Shown here: in pieces, positions 23,641 through 33,385 of the stretch
How positions within the stretch are numbered: position 1 is the first letter of the stretch
Layout: the number at the start of each line of letters is the position of its first letter
NCBI RefSeq assembly: GCF_018991925.1
Contig: NW_024720711.1
Coordinates: forward strand, 6,992,365-7,056,364
Direction of reading: 5' to 3'
Source of the DNA: Homarus americanus
Lineage: Eukaryota > Arthropoda > Malacostraca > Decapoda > Nephropidae
Length of the DNA stretch: 64,000 nt
Notes under the pieces: model-generated
What the model was told of the DNA's origin: nothing
The model's input: only the letters and a program-made list of their open reading frames with translations
The model's database searches: none
Position numbers and translations under genes: made by a program

Positions 23641-24270
23641 GTGTGGAGGGAGGGAGGGTGTCTGGGGATGGAGGAGGGAGGGAGGGTGTCTGGGGATGGA
23701 GGAGGGTGGGTGTCTGGGGATGGAGGAGGGAGGCGAGGGTGTCTGGGGTTGGAGGAGGGAGGGAGGGGAGGGATGGAGGGTGTCTGGGGATGGAGGGAGG
23801 GAGGGAGGGGTGTCTGGGGGATGGAGGAGGGAGGGTGTTTGGGGGATGGAGGAGGGAGGGAGGGGTAAGCTAGAGATGGAGGGAGGGAGGGAGGGTATGT
23901 CTGGGGGGATGGAGGAGAGGGAGGTGTTTGGGGATGGAGGAGGGGGAGGGTGTCTGGGGATGGAGGGAGGGTGGGTGTTTGGGGGGATGGAGGAGGGAGA
24001 GAGGGTGTCTGGGGATGGAGGAGTGGAGGGTAAGTTTGGGGATGAGGAGGAGGGAGGGGGTGTTTTGGGGATGGAGAGAGGGAGGGGCCTGGGGATGGAG
24101 GGGAGGGTGGGTGTTTTGGGGATGGAGGAGGAGGGAGGGTGTTTGGGGATGGAGGAGGGAGGGAGGGTGTCTGGGGATGGAGGAGGGTGGGTATTTGGGG
24201 ATGGAGGAGGGAGGGAGGGTGTCTGGGGATGGAGGAGGGTGGGTATTTGGGGATGGAGGAAGGAGGGTGA
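23641..24270. repeat. 24-bp G-rich minisatellite
   Basis: Units of about 24 bp with core GGGTGTCTGGGGATGGAGGA, some extended with extra GGGA. Runs of four G recur in every unit (quadruplex potential). Long Gly/Trp frames on plus and Pro/His/Ser frames on minus are artefacts. Confidence 0.95.
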
Positions 24271-24705
24271 AAGAAGAAGGAGGAGGAAGGAAGGTGGGAG
24301 AGAGAGAAAGAGGGGGAGGATAGAGAGGTGTAAAAGAGAGGATGGAATGGGAAGAGGGGAGAGGCACTATAATAGAGAGAGGTAAAGGAAGGATGTAGGA
24401 GGGAGGAGGACAAGCAACACGTTACCTCACTAAAGTCTTCAGAACACGGTCGTCACCTGAGGGTTACCTGCCCAGGTGTTATAGGTAGATCACGAGCTGG
24501 GTAATTGAGATAGTCTAGGTGAGTAGGTGAGTAGATAGGTAGATAATGTGTGGGTGTGTAGAAGAAGGGAAGGAGAACTGGGAGAAGTTGAAGTGGGAGG
24601 GGTGGAGAGGGGATTGGAGTGGGAGGGAAGGGAGGGGTTAGTGGAAGAGAGGGGAAGATATAGGAGGGGTTCAAATAGGAGAGGATGTAAGAGTTCAAGT
24701 GGAAA

Positions 24706-24712
<7 letters not shown>
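24271..24712. other. Purine-rich then unique sequence
   Basis: GGAAGG/GAGAGA sequence to about 24410, a short unique segment, then GGGAGGGG-rich purines. Confidence 0.5.

Positions 24713-24792
<80 letters not shown>
24713..24792. repeat. (GA)n microsatellite
   Basis: 80 bases of uninterrupted GA. Confidence 0.98.
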
Positions 24793-24794
<2 letters not shown>

Positions 24795-24944
24795 CCCTCT
24801 ATCTCTCATGTTAATACCGTATAGTATCGATAATACCGTATATCTATAATAATGTTTAGCATATAATTATGTAATAGCTCATGTATATAATTATTAGTTA
24901 ATTATACCAACCAACCGTTTGTTTAAGTGTATTAGGTGCTGGGT

Positions 24945-24981
24945 AGTATAGTAGTAGTAGTAGTGGTAGTAGTAGTAGTAG
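24945..24981. repeat. (GTA)n, insertion target
   Basis: GTA triplets with one GTG variant. The run resumes as GTAGTAGTAGTAGT at 26030-26043, directly after the poly(A) of the retroelement, so it is the interrupted target site. Confidence 0.95.
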
Positions 24982-25907
24982 CCAGGGGAAGTGGTTACCA
25001 GCGAAGTAAATAAGATTCGTAGGTCCATTACGACAGATCGACAGCACTGCCAAAATGATAAGTTGCAGCAACTATTGCTGCAGGTACCAGAAAATTTGAA
25101 AAAAAGTAGCTATAGCGCAGGAGGTGGGCGCCTCGAACTGGTTAACTACATTACCGATAAGGGCAAATGGTTTCAGTCTTAATAAACAAGAATTTACAGA
25201 TGCCATTGCTCTAAGGTACAGTCGGCCAGTAGAAGGTTTGCCCTCCCAATGCGTGTGTGGCTCTTCCTATGATGGCGATCACGCCATGGCGTGCAAGAAG
25301 GGGGCTTCATATGCATGAGGCATGACGAGGTAAGGGATCTCACAGCAAATATGTTGAAGGAAATCTGCCGGGATGTCATGGTAGAACCGACCCTCCTTCC
25401 ATTGGACGGTGAAATCTTCCAACACAGGACTTCAAACACATCTAACGAAGCCCGTGTGGACGTCAGTGCTCGAGGATTCTGGACGCGGGGACAGCGAGCT
25501 TTCTTCGACATCAGGATTTTTGATCCCATGGCCGCATGTCACCGTAACCTAGCTCTCGATGCTGCACATAGGAGGAACGAGAACGACATGAGAAGGGAAT
25601 ATGGGGAGAGAATTCAAAACGTTGATCAAGGCAGCTTCACTCCTCTAGTGTTCACAACCTTTGGTGGGATGGGACCAAGTGCAAGATGTTTCTACGCCAG
25701 ACTCGCGGAGTTGATCTCCGAACAGAAACAGCAGCCCAGAAGTTACGTTACAGCCTGGATGAGATGTCGACTGTCTTTCTCTCTCCTTCGGTCGGCTTTG
25801 CTCTGCCTCAAGGGAACGAGAGCTTCTGCCCCAACTCCGAAACTGCTGCAGATATTGACTATGAGGCTACTGTCACTGAATGCCGCATAGATCTGCGGCT
25901 CAACTAA
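24982..25907 (+). pseudogene. Retroelement polyprotein C-terminal region, frameshifted
   Basis: The remnant starts in frame 1 (SEVNKIRRSITTD...). It moves to frame 2 at an A7 run (25099-25105), giving QEVGASNWLTTLPI and KQEFTDAIALRY, then a zinc-knuckle-like CxC-x8-H-x3-C (CVCGSSYDGDHAMAC). It returns to frame 1 at a G5 run (25300-25304), giving GGFICMRHDEVRDL, ARVDVSARGFW, FFDIRIFDP, GSFTPLVFTTFGGMG and RCRLSFSLLRSALLCL. A third shift near 25820 into frame 3 would add an acidic tail (AADIDYEATVTE) ending at 25907; otherwise the frame-1 stop is at 25890. From memory the wording matches the region after the reverse transcriptase in uncharacterised cnidarian and crustacean retroelement proteins. 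The spacing of the Asp residues (VDV...FFDIR) loosely resembles a PD-(D/E)XK nuclease, which is unproven. Reverse transcriptase itself is absent. Confidence 0.82.
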
Positions 25908-26029
25908 TTTAACGCAGATAGGATAGCTTCTTATGTATTTGGATATTTAATATTAAGGTAATTAAATGGTGGCGAAGGTGTGGCTATTGGGGGAGGCTGG
26001 AGGCCACGTTGAAAAAAAAAAAAAAAAAA
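24982..26029 (+). mobile_element. 5'-truncated poly(A)-tailed retroelement copy
   Basis: The element begins abruptly inside coding sequence at the end of a GTA run, carries the C-terminal part of a retroelement protein, a 3' untranslated part of about 105-120 bases, and an 18-base poly(A) at 26012-26029. It is followed at once by the same GTA run. A direct repeat of about 13 bases (GTAGTAGTAGTAG), 5' truncation and poly(A) are the hallmarks of target-primed reverse transcription. Because the target is itself a microsatellite, the exact duplication length is not defined. Confidence 0.88.
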
Positions 26030-26043
26030 GTAGTAGTAGTAGT

Positions 26044-26230
26044 GACCACATAGCAGTTGACTAGTAAGAGAGGGGACCTGTTAATGTCTTGTTCTTTATA
26101 AACAGTCGGGTAGCGGATATCTTAATTTAGTATCTGGGAGGTGGATGAGTTGGGTGATGTGGTCGGGTACCTCATTAGTACCGTCGGATGTATCGGTATA
26201 GGCACAGGTAGCAGGTATACTTTTTTGCCA
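26044..26230. other. Unique CpG-containing spacer
   Basis: Contains CGGGTAGCGGATATC near 26106 and GGTCGGGTACC near 26161, resembling words of the dispersed repeat that follows, so it may be its eroded left part. Confidence 0.5.
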
Positions 26231-26376
26231 GGTACCCGCCATCCATTATCGGGTGTTAGAGACGGGTAGCGGATAGGGTGGCCGGATATCTAGCCAGAAA
26301 TCAGACGGGCTCTACCACTGATGTCGGGTGTTCATGTAAACGTCAGGACCCGGCCCGTAGTCTCTCAGTCTCCCTG
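26231..26376. repeat. Unclassified dispersed repeat, copy 2
   Basis: GGTACCCGCCATCCATTATC, GAGACGGGTAGCGGATA, CCGGATATCTAG, GTTCATGTAAACGTCAGG and TCTCTCAGTCTCCCTG follow in the same order and spacing as copy 1 at 23.2-23.4 kb. The two copies flank the retroelement at 25 kb but are in the same orientation and more diverged than terminal repeats would be. Confidence 0.78.
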
Positions 26377-26600
26377 GAACTGAGAGACGGGAGGGGGGAC
26401 TTTCAAAAGATTCTTACGTTGTTTTTTTGGGGGGGAGGAGGAGGAGGAGGGTAAGTCCTCTCTCGTAACTAAAGTCTGTGGAATGCGTCTTATTCGGCTA
26501 CAGTTGTCAAAAATGGCGCCTGTTTTACACATAGACTGTAATTTTAAGTAGATGCGGTCACTGTTCACGTAGGTTTTTGGGGGGAACTTTTTACATAACA
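26377..26600. other. Unique spacer
   Basis: T and G runs near 26420-26450, otherwise ordinary sequence. Confidence 0.4.
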
Positions 26601-27050
26601 CACAGACAAACTTCCCATCATTTCACTCCTATCACCCATTTACCCCATCACTTTCCCATCATCATCATTACTGCCCCATCACAATCTCTATCACTACTCC
26701 TAACATTTACCCATCACCATTACTACCCCATCATTTACCCTATCACCCATTTACCCCATTACTTACCCATCATCATCATTACTGCCCCATCACACCCCTA
26801 TCACTACCCTAACATTTACCCATCACCATAACTGCCCCATCATTTACCCATTACCCCTGACTTCACTTCACCCATCACCTATGACCCTCTTGCCATTAAC
26901 CCCTGACCCCCTTACCCATCACACCATTACTTCCCCATCACTATCCCATCGTCCCTGACTCCCTTACCCATCACCTCTCATCCCCATACGATTACTCCCT
27001 GACCTCCTTACACCATTACCCATTATTTCGCTTCACTTACCTAACGCCCA
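26601..27050. repeat. CCCATCA minisatellite with ~125-bp higher-order unit
   Basis: Short units such as CCCATCATTTACCC repeat. A longer block, ATCATCATCATTACTGCCCC followed by CTAACATTTACCCATCACC, occurs twice about 125 bases apart. Confidence 0.85.
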
Positions 27051-27058
27051 CTGGATCC

Positions 27059-27075
27059 GACAGACAGATAGAAAC

Positions 27076-27144
<69 letters not shown>
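27059..27144. repeat. (CAGA)n microsatellite
   Basis: About 20 CAGA tetranucleotides with a GATAGAAACACAAA interruption near the left end. Confidence 0.97.
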
Positions 27145-27184
27145 TAAAACAAGGAGAAGTCCTTTTATAACCTGCCATCGATCT

Positions 27185-27680
27185 ACCTCCTCCTCCTCCT
27201 CCTCCTTCTCCTTCTTCTCCTCCTCCTTCTCCTCCTCATCCTGCTCCTCTTCCTCCTCCTCCACTTCCTCCTCCATTACCCCCTCCATCTCCTCCTTCTC
27301 TACCCCCACCATCTCCTCCTCCTCTACCCCCACCATCTCCTCCTCTTCTACCCCCACCATCTCCTCCTCCTCTCCCCCACCATCTCCTCCTCCTCTACCC
27401 CACCATCTCCTCCTCCTCTGCCCCACCTTCTACCCTCTTCTACCCCCCTGTCTATATTCCTCCTACCCCACATCTCCTCTCCTCTACCCCCACCATCTCC
27501 TCCTCCTCTGCCCCCACCATCTCCTCCTCCTCTACCCCCACCATCATCTCCTCCTCTACCCCCACCATCTACTTCTCCTCTACCCCCACATCTCCTCCTC
27601 TGCCCCACCATCTACTTCTCCTCTACCCCCCCACCATCTACTTCTCCTCTACCCCCACCATCTCCTCCTCCACCATCGTG
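27185..27680. repeat. CTC-rich minisatellite
   Basis: Begins as (CTC/CTT)n and becomes units of about 21-24 bp with core CCCCCACCATCTCCTCCTCC. The Gly/Glu/Met-Val minus frames are artefacts. Confidence 0.92.
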
Positions 27681-28117
27681 CCAACTAACCACCATCCACT
27701 CTACCCAATTCGACTTTATCACTACTACTTAATTTGATCTGGTATCTGGAATGGAACAAGGTAGTGACATTTACGGGGTAACGACCATTAGCCTTTTAAA
27801 CTGCCAAGGCACGCTGTAATTGACGGCTGGGCTGGTCACCTTATTTACAACCATCCAGGACTCTCTTTAACCCAACCCGGATATATGGCACGACCGCAAA
27901 AGCCGTTTAAAGGGGACAAATAACATAGCGGTTTGGTGATTTTTTTTAGATTTTTTTTTACATCCGATTTATTCAGTTTTGGGGGGATTTTTTTTTTTTA
28001 ATAAGTAGTTTCGGAATTGGGAGGAAAATTTGGTGAGGATGGCCAGCCAATTTCAAAGCGATTTTGCTCTACCTAATTGGTTCGTTTGGTCTGTGTCGGA
28101 TATTGCTGTAGATTGTG

Positions 28118-28119
<2 letters not shown>
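27681..28119. other. Unique stretch
   Basis: About 440 bases, CpG-containing (27800-27920), with T/G runs near 27950-28000. No coding frame. One of the more complex noncoding stretches in the window. Confidence 0.4.
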
Positions 28120-28155
<36 letters not shown>

Positions 28156-28364
28156 CGAAGAAGACGAAGACGATAAAGACGAAGAAAATGAAGAAGAAAA
28201 GGAAAGAAAATCAAAACGGAATAAAGAAAAAGAAGACGTGAAGTAGTTCGTTAATTACCTGGTAAACGAGTGATATCTGTCGTTAATTACCCCAACAAGA
28301 GCTACTGTGTCGCCAGGGTGAGGCTCAACTGGTTTACTTAACCTATTAAACCACAGCAGGTAGT
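28120..28364. other. (GT)n, GAA-rich segment, unique spacer
   Basis: 35 bases of GT at 28120-28154, then GAAGAAGACGA-type purines, then about 130 bases of ordinary sequence. Confidence 0.6.
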
Positions 28365-28915
28365 GCACGTCTGGTTTATTGGCGCCGAGTTCACTCTTTG
28401 TGGTTTATTGGTGGTGTTCACGGTGGTTTATTGGCGTCTAGTTCACTGTTGGTGTTTATTAGCGTGTGGGGTTTAACTGGTTGTGGTTTATTGGCGCCTA
28501 ATGTTTACTGTTTGTGGTTTATTGGTGTCTAGTTCACTATTGGTGGTTTATTGGCGCCTAATGTTTACTGTTTGTGGTTTATTGGTGTCTAGTTCACTGT
28601 TGGTGGTTTAATGGCGTGTGTAGTTTAACTGGTTGTGGTTTATTGGCGCCTAATGTTCACTGTTTGTGGTTTATTGGTGTCTAGTTCACTGTTTGTGGTT
28701 TAATGGCGTGTGTAGTTTAACTGGTTTGTGGTTTATTGCGCTAGTTCACTGTTGGTGGTTTAATGGCGTGTGTAGTTTAACTGGTTGTGGTTTATTGGCG
28801 CCTAATGTTTACTGTTTGTGGTTTATTGGTGTCTAGTTCACTGTTGGTGGTTTAATGGCGTGTGTAGTTTAACTGGTTGTGGTTTATTAGCGTGTGAGGT
28901 TTACTGTGTGTGTGT
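28365..28915. repeat. Three-monomer higher-order minisatellite (~92 bp)
   Basis: Monomers all begin GGTTTATTGG or GGTTTAATGG. Type A (31 bp) continues CGCCTAATGTTTACTG, type B (29 bp) TGTCTAGTTCACTG, type C (32 bp) CGTGTGTAGTTTAACTGG. From about 28489 the order reads A-B-A-B-C-A-B-C-(A/B hybrid)-C-A-B-C. This is a satellite-style higher-order repeat with one recombinant monomer. Confidence 0.95.
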
Positions 28916-29300
28916 CTTATTGACCTCGTATAGAGCCGATTAAATAAAACGACAGTCCCCCTCCACCCAATCCTTATACAGAGACTTGACCCTATCTGCA
29001 AACTGACCCAATCTTCGCTACCCTCTTCGCCTCCTCCCCTTCGCCTCCTCCTCTTCGCCTCCTCCTCTTCGCTCCCCCCTTGTCCTCTTCCTCCACTAGT
29101 CCTCCTCTTCCTCCTCCTACCCTCTCCCTCCCCCCCCCCTCTCCCTCCACTCCTCCCCCTCTCCTCCACTCCTCCCCTCTCTCTCCTCCTCCCCCTCTCC
29201 CTCCCCTCCCCCCTCTCCCTCCACTCCTCCCCCTCTCCGCCTCCTACCCTTCGTCCTCCTCCCCTTCCTCTCTCCTCCTCCCCTCCCTCCACTATCGGCC
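28916..29300. repeat. Short spacer then CTC pyrimidine tract
   Basis: About 70 unique bases, then CCTCCTCTTCGCCTCC and CTCCCCCTCTCC repeats. The Arg/Gly/Glu minus frame is an artefact. Confidence 0.85.
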
Positions 29301-30180
29301 GAGCAACAGGTAGGCCGTGTAACACCCTAGACCCCGGCCATCGAGAACCAATTGGCCAACATCAATGGTCGTTCGAACGCTATCCGAGAGTCTGTCGGCG
29401 ATCAGGCGCGATAAATGGAAATTCCGAGCGCATTTTTCATCACCTCGGAACCTCGGCGGCGATCGTAAGGGAGATTAGCCCTTATGCTATCGTCACGTTA
29501 AGGGTGAGTGTCCGAACGGTCGCTATTCGAGTGGACCGTATAGGCATCGGTACTAGATTATGGTCTGTTCGTATGAGGGGTAGAAGGTTGATTTCCTCAT
29601 AGGTGGTAACTGTGCGTATAAGCCCTTTTATATGGCCATGTTAGCAGGCTATTGAGAGTATTGGAAATCATCTCAAATGTATCGGGATATAAAGGCGAGA
29701 ATAGCGTGTGGTCATACATTAGAATTACTTACCAAGGGAGAGAAGCAATTTTGGACATTATTCCCACAAAGCAGAGAACCCGGAATGGCGTGTGTGTGTG
29801 TGTTGGCCAGGAATGACGGAAAGAAAGTTTGTGGTTGTGTGACTGATTGTTTGGGTGGAAAAAAGTCCAGACAAATGTGAAGGAGAATTGATGTTGGGAA
29901 AAAACTGTGAGCTGCGTCTTACCCGCCACAAGGAAATCATTTGTGGTGATTTCTTGAAGTTTGTTCCGCTTATACAGTGATTAAAACCCGCCTTTACCAG
30001 CCGGGAAGAACTATAGTGCGTTTGTTTACTGTTTGTGTTCATTGTTTGTGTATCTGTAATATTGTCTTCATTGTTTGTTTACCCGCACTGGCTGCCTGTG
30101 TACATTGTTTTGTTAAGCGATGTGTATGCGTAATTGTACAAGCTGGACGAATGTGAACTTCTTTGGCAATTTAGCTTTAT
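29301..30180. other. Complex unique stretch, CpG-rich at left
   Basis: 29330-29560 is rich in CpG and free of simple repeats, unlike most of the window. A 67-residue plus frame (29677-29880) is non-repetitive but not recognised. The rest is AT-rich. A regulatory or conserved element is possible but not shown. Confidence 0.35.
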
Positions 30181-30184
30181 AAAA

Positions 30185-30393
30185 ATCCATCCACCCATCC
30201 GTCCATCCATCTATCCACCTATCCACCCATCCATCCGTCCATCCATCCACCCACCCATCCGTCCATCCACCCACCCATCCGTCCATCCACCCATCCGTCC
30301 ATCCATCTATCCACCCATCCGTCCATCCATCTATCCACCCATCCATCCATCCATTATGATTATTAGTTTTGTTGTTGTTGTTGTTGTTGTTAT
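30185..30393. repeat. (CCAT)n with CCGT variants, then (TTG)n
   Basis: CATCCATCCGTCCATCCATC-type tetranucleotides for about 170 bases, then after 15 bases a TTG triplet run. Confidence 0.96.
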
Positions 30394-30471
30394 TGTTTGC
30401 CTCTTAATCATTAGTCATTGTTTCTTTCAGCCATATTTCTTGTTTATTTTTTGCCTATTGTTTTAAGCTTT

Positions 30472-30592
30472 GGAGATAAGGCCCTGTTACCTGTAGAGAT
30501 AAGGCCCTGTTACCTGTAGAGATAAGGCCCTGTTACCTGTAGAGATAAGGCCCTGTTACCTGTAGAGATAAGGCCCTGTTACCTGTAGAGAC
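30472..30592. repeat. 23-bp tandem repeat, 5 copies
   Basis: Five identical units with core GAGATAAGGCCCTGTTACC. The perfect identity implies a recent origin. Confidence 0.97.
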
Positions 30593-30658
30593 TGATAGTT
30601 GTTGAGATAATGCCGTGTTATATAGCTGTGATGATCGTGATAATTATTGAGGCACCAC

Positions 30659-30875
30659 AACTACAAACAAACAAGCAAACAAACAAACAAACAAACAAAC
30701 AAACAAACAAACAAACAATCAATACACCCCCAAAACAACCAACCAAACATACAAAACAAAAACACAACACAACCCTGGCGGTCTACCCCCATACAAAACC
30801 GAAACAAACAAAACCAAACAAACAACCAAACAAACAACCAAACAAACCAAACAAACCAAACCAAACAAACACACA
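30659..30875. repeat. (CAAA)n and CAAAC-rich repeat
   Basis: About 12 CAAA units, then irregular AAACCAAACAAACAACC sequence. Confidence 0.93.
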
Positions 30876-31203
30876 ACCCAACTCCAGCCCTGACAGTCTA
30901 CCGCCCTTACTCAACCTGGTTTTAATTTCTCCCATATTTTATTTATTTTTTATATTGATTCCGCTTATTGTATCGTTACTATTTTATTATCGTTTGGATG
31001 GTCGAATTATTGTAATCTATTTAAATGAAATGGTCGTTAAGGGCCATTGTTGTAGCCCCAGAGAGGGTATTGGCAGCCTTATACAGTACTTGAGGTTCTA
31101 GGTTAGGTTAGGTTCTTGTTAGGGGGAGGTTCTTAAGTGGGGGTTATGTTATGTGAAGCGTTTAATGTGTGGTCTGTTTTGTAGGGCAGTGAGCTAGGTG
31201 ATT

Positions 31204-31205
<2 letters not shown>
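30876..31205. other. Noncoding with short TTAGG trace
   Basis: AT-rich sequence. TAGGTTAGGTTAGG occurs near 31100. No gene was recognised. Confidence 0.45.
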
Positions 31206-31250
<45 letters not shown>

Positions 31251-31715
31251 CATATATCATCTTAAGAAATGTTCAATTTTGTTTATCTTTTTGTTTTTCT
31301 AAATTTGTTTTTGTAAATTAATTGTTTTTTTTTTCTTAAATTTATTCTCTATACTTTATTGTTTGTGATTCTATAATTTATTCTTTGTTTTTTCTATAGT
31401 CTGTTGTTTATTTTGTTCTAAAGTTTGTTGTTTTTGTGTGGCTTAATATTTGTTTTTCTGTAATGTTTTCTATTTTTGTTTAATATAATATTTTTTTATC
31501 ATTTATTTTCTGTTTTTTATAATAGATTTTGTATTTGTTTTCCATAATTATTTTTTTTTGTTTTTTTTTATTTCCTCTTTGTTTCTCTAAGTTATTTTAT
31601 GTTTGTTTCCCTATAATGTATTTTAAGTGTTTTTTCTATAATTGTTTCTGTTTTTGTAGAGTTTATTCCACGTTTAACTTTGAAATATTCTGTGTTTGTT
31701 TCTTTAAGTTAGATT
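31206..31715. repeat. (TC)n then T-rich TTTGTTTTT region
   Basis: 43 bases of TC, then about 460 bases of TTTGTTTTTCTATAAT-like words in loose tandem, suggesting an old AT-rich minisatellite. Confidence 0.7.
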
Positions 31716-31774
31716 AGGTCAGGTCAGGTCAGGTCAGGTCAGGTCAGGTCAGGTCAGGTCAGGTCAGGTCAGGT
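31716..31774. repeat. (TCAGG)n pentamer block
   Basis: About 11.5 perfect copies of AGGTC (TCAGG in telomere phase). It begins at a TTAGATTAGG word, so it looks like a T-to-C variant of the TTAGG family. Confidence 0.97.
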
Positions 31775-31869
31775 GTATTATCTTATGGTATCGTAAACCT
31801 AATTAATTAAACCTAAAAGAACGACAGTGTTTATATACTTTACCATGACAACATCCACATCATATAAGC

Positions 31870-32034
<165 letters not shown>

Positions 32035-32455
32035 TTAATGCTTCGCAGGCCTCGACAGATTGGAATGCGTCTTGAACTCCTTTTAGATTTCATGACAGAC
32101 TATGTAAACAGACTAGGCTGTATTTGCAGGCTTCACCTCATTATTGTGTGTGTGTGTGTGTGTGTGTGGGCGAGTGTGTGTGTGTGTGTGTGTGTGAGTG
32201 ATTAAGAGTGTGTTTGTGTGGGCGAGTGTGAATGCTACGGATTGCATATAACTGTTTGTAATTGAGTATGACTGTGTGTGATTGCGTGTGATTGCGTGTG
32301 TGTGCGCGCGTGAGTTGTAGGACCCATGTGATTCAAGGGGAATTCCAATGGCATTCAGGTGTGAGCAGTTATATATATACACCTGGATGTTGTGTTTGTT
32401 AAGAATGCATGTTAAAACAATACTGAGCTGGGCAGGTATTTGAGGCACAGTGTAC

Positions 32456-32456
<1 letters not shown>
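32035..32456. other. Unique sequence with interrupted (GT)n
   Basis: GT runs at about 32144-32200 and GTGTGATTGCGTGTGATTG words near 32270-32300; the rest is ordinary. Confidence 0.6.

Positions 32457-32525
<69 letters not shown>
32457..32525. repeat. (GT)n microsatellite
   Basis: 69 bases of GT. Confidence 0.98.
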
Positions 32526-32528
<3 letters not shown>

Positions 32529-32899
32529 CATTAGGGTATACCCTTTTCCTTCTCTTCAGTCTCTTTACGTAACCTTCTTTTCCCCCATTTTCTTCCCTCG
32601 TCTTCCATCATTTCCTCCCTCCATCTATTTCATTCATCCCCTCCCTCCCTCTTCCTTCATCATCGTCCTCCTTTTTATTTCCTCCCTCTGTCTCCTCCTT
32701 CCTCCTCCTCCTCCTCCTGGATCTCATCACATCTAGGTATCTATCACAGAATCTCCCTCCGTCTCGCTGACAAATAATGTCTCTCAGAACAGGAGTCTCG
32801 CTGCATACATAATGTCATTTTTTTTTCTCCCCTGAGTGATTTGGGGCATCAATCTGGTGCAGCAACCACGGCGCAGTGTAGCTCCTTCGATGACGGATG
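32526..32899. other. Pyrimidine-rich then unique
   Basis: CTTCC/CTCC-rich to about 32720, then ordinary sequence. Confidence 0.5.
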
Positions 32900-33090
32900 G
32901 TGCTGGTAGTGGTGTAGGTGGTGTAGGTGTGTGGTGGTGTAGGTGTGTGGTGGTGTAGGTGTGTGGTGGTGTAGGTGTGTGGTGGTGTAGGTGTGTGGTG
33001 GTGTAGGTGTGTGGTGGTGTAGGTGTGTGGTGGTGTAGGTGTGTGGTGGTGTAGGTGTGGTGGTGGTGTGGAAGTGGTGGTTGTTATAGT
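32900..33090. repeat. 16-bp GTGTGGTGGTGTAGGT tandem repeat
   Basis: About nine near-identical 16-bp units at about 32925-33060, flanked by GGTGGT-rich decay. The minus strand translates as a Thr/His/Pro repeat (artefact). Confidence 0.95.
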
Positions 33091-33385
33091 GGTGTGGTGT
33101 TGATGGTGGTAATGCCAGTGTGTATCTCTCTCGATGATGGACTGTAGTGGTGGTGGTGACAGTTTACACTCCTCCATTTCCAACTCCGCGCTACAGTCGT
33201 GGGTTGTTTAACTGTTGACTGGAGGAGACTGTATTGATGACGCCCCCTCCCCCCCGCGCCGTCACTCCAGGCTATGTAACCCTCTGCTGTGTTGAGATAG
33301 ACGGTCGGGTTGTAGGATTGACGGGAAAGATGACGGGTAGTAGTAGTAGAAGTAGTAGAAGTAGTAGAAGTAGTAGTAGTAGTAC
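33091..33385. other. Unique spacer and (AGT)n
   Basis: Ordinary sequence, with AGTAGTAGAAGT triplets at 33334-33385. Confidence 0.7.

Noticed and set aside
23616..24413. Two opposite 265-residue frames (Gly/Trp-rich and Pro/His-rich)
   Set aside because: Both are readings of the 24-bp G-rich minisatellite on its two strands.
23230..26376. The repeat pair as LTRs of the 25-kb retroelement
   Set aside because: The element has its own poly(A) and target duplication inside the interval, the two repeats are considerably diverged, and no primer-binding site or polypurine tract was seen next to them.
31716..31774. TCAGG block as evidence of a beetle genome
   Set aside because: TTAGG is also present and dominant at 6.5 kb, the block is internal, and pentamer variants are common; not diagnostic.
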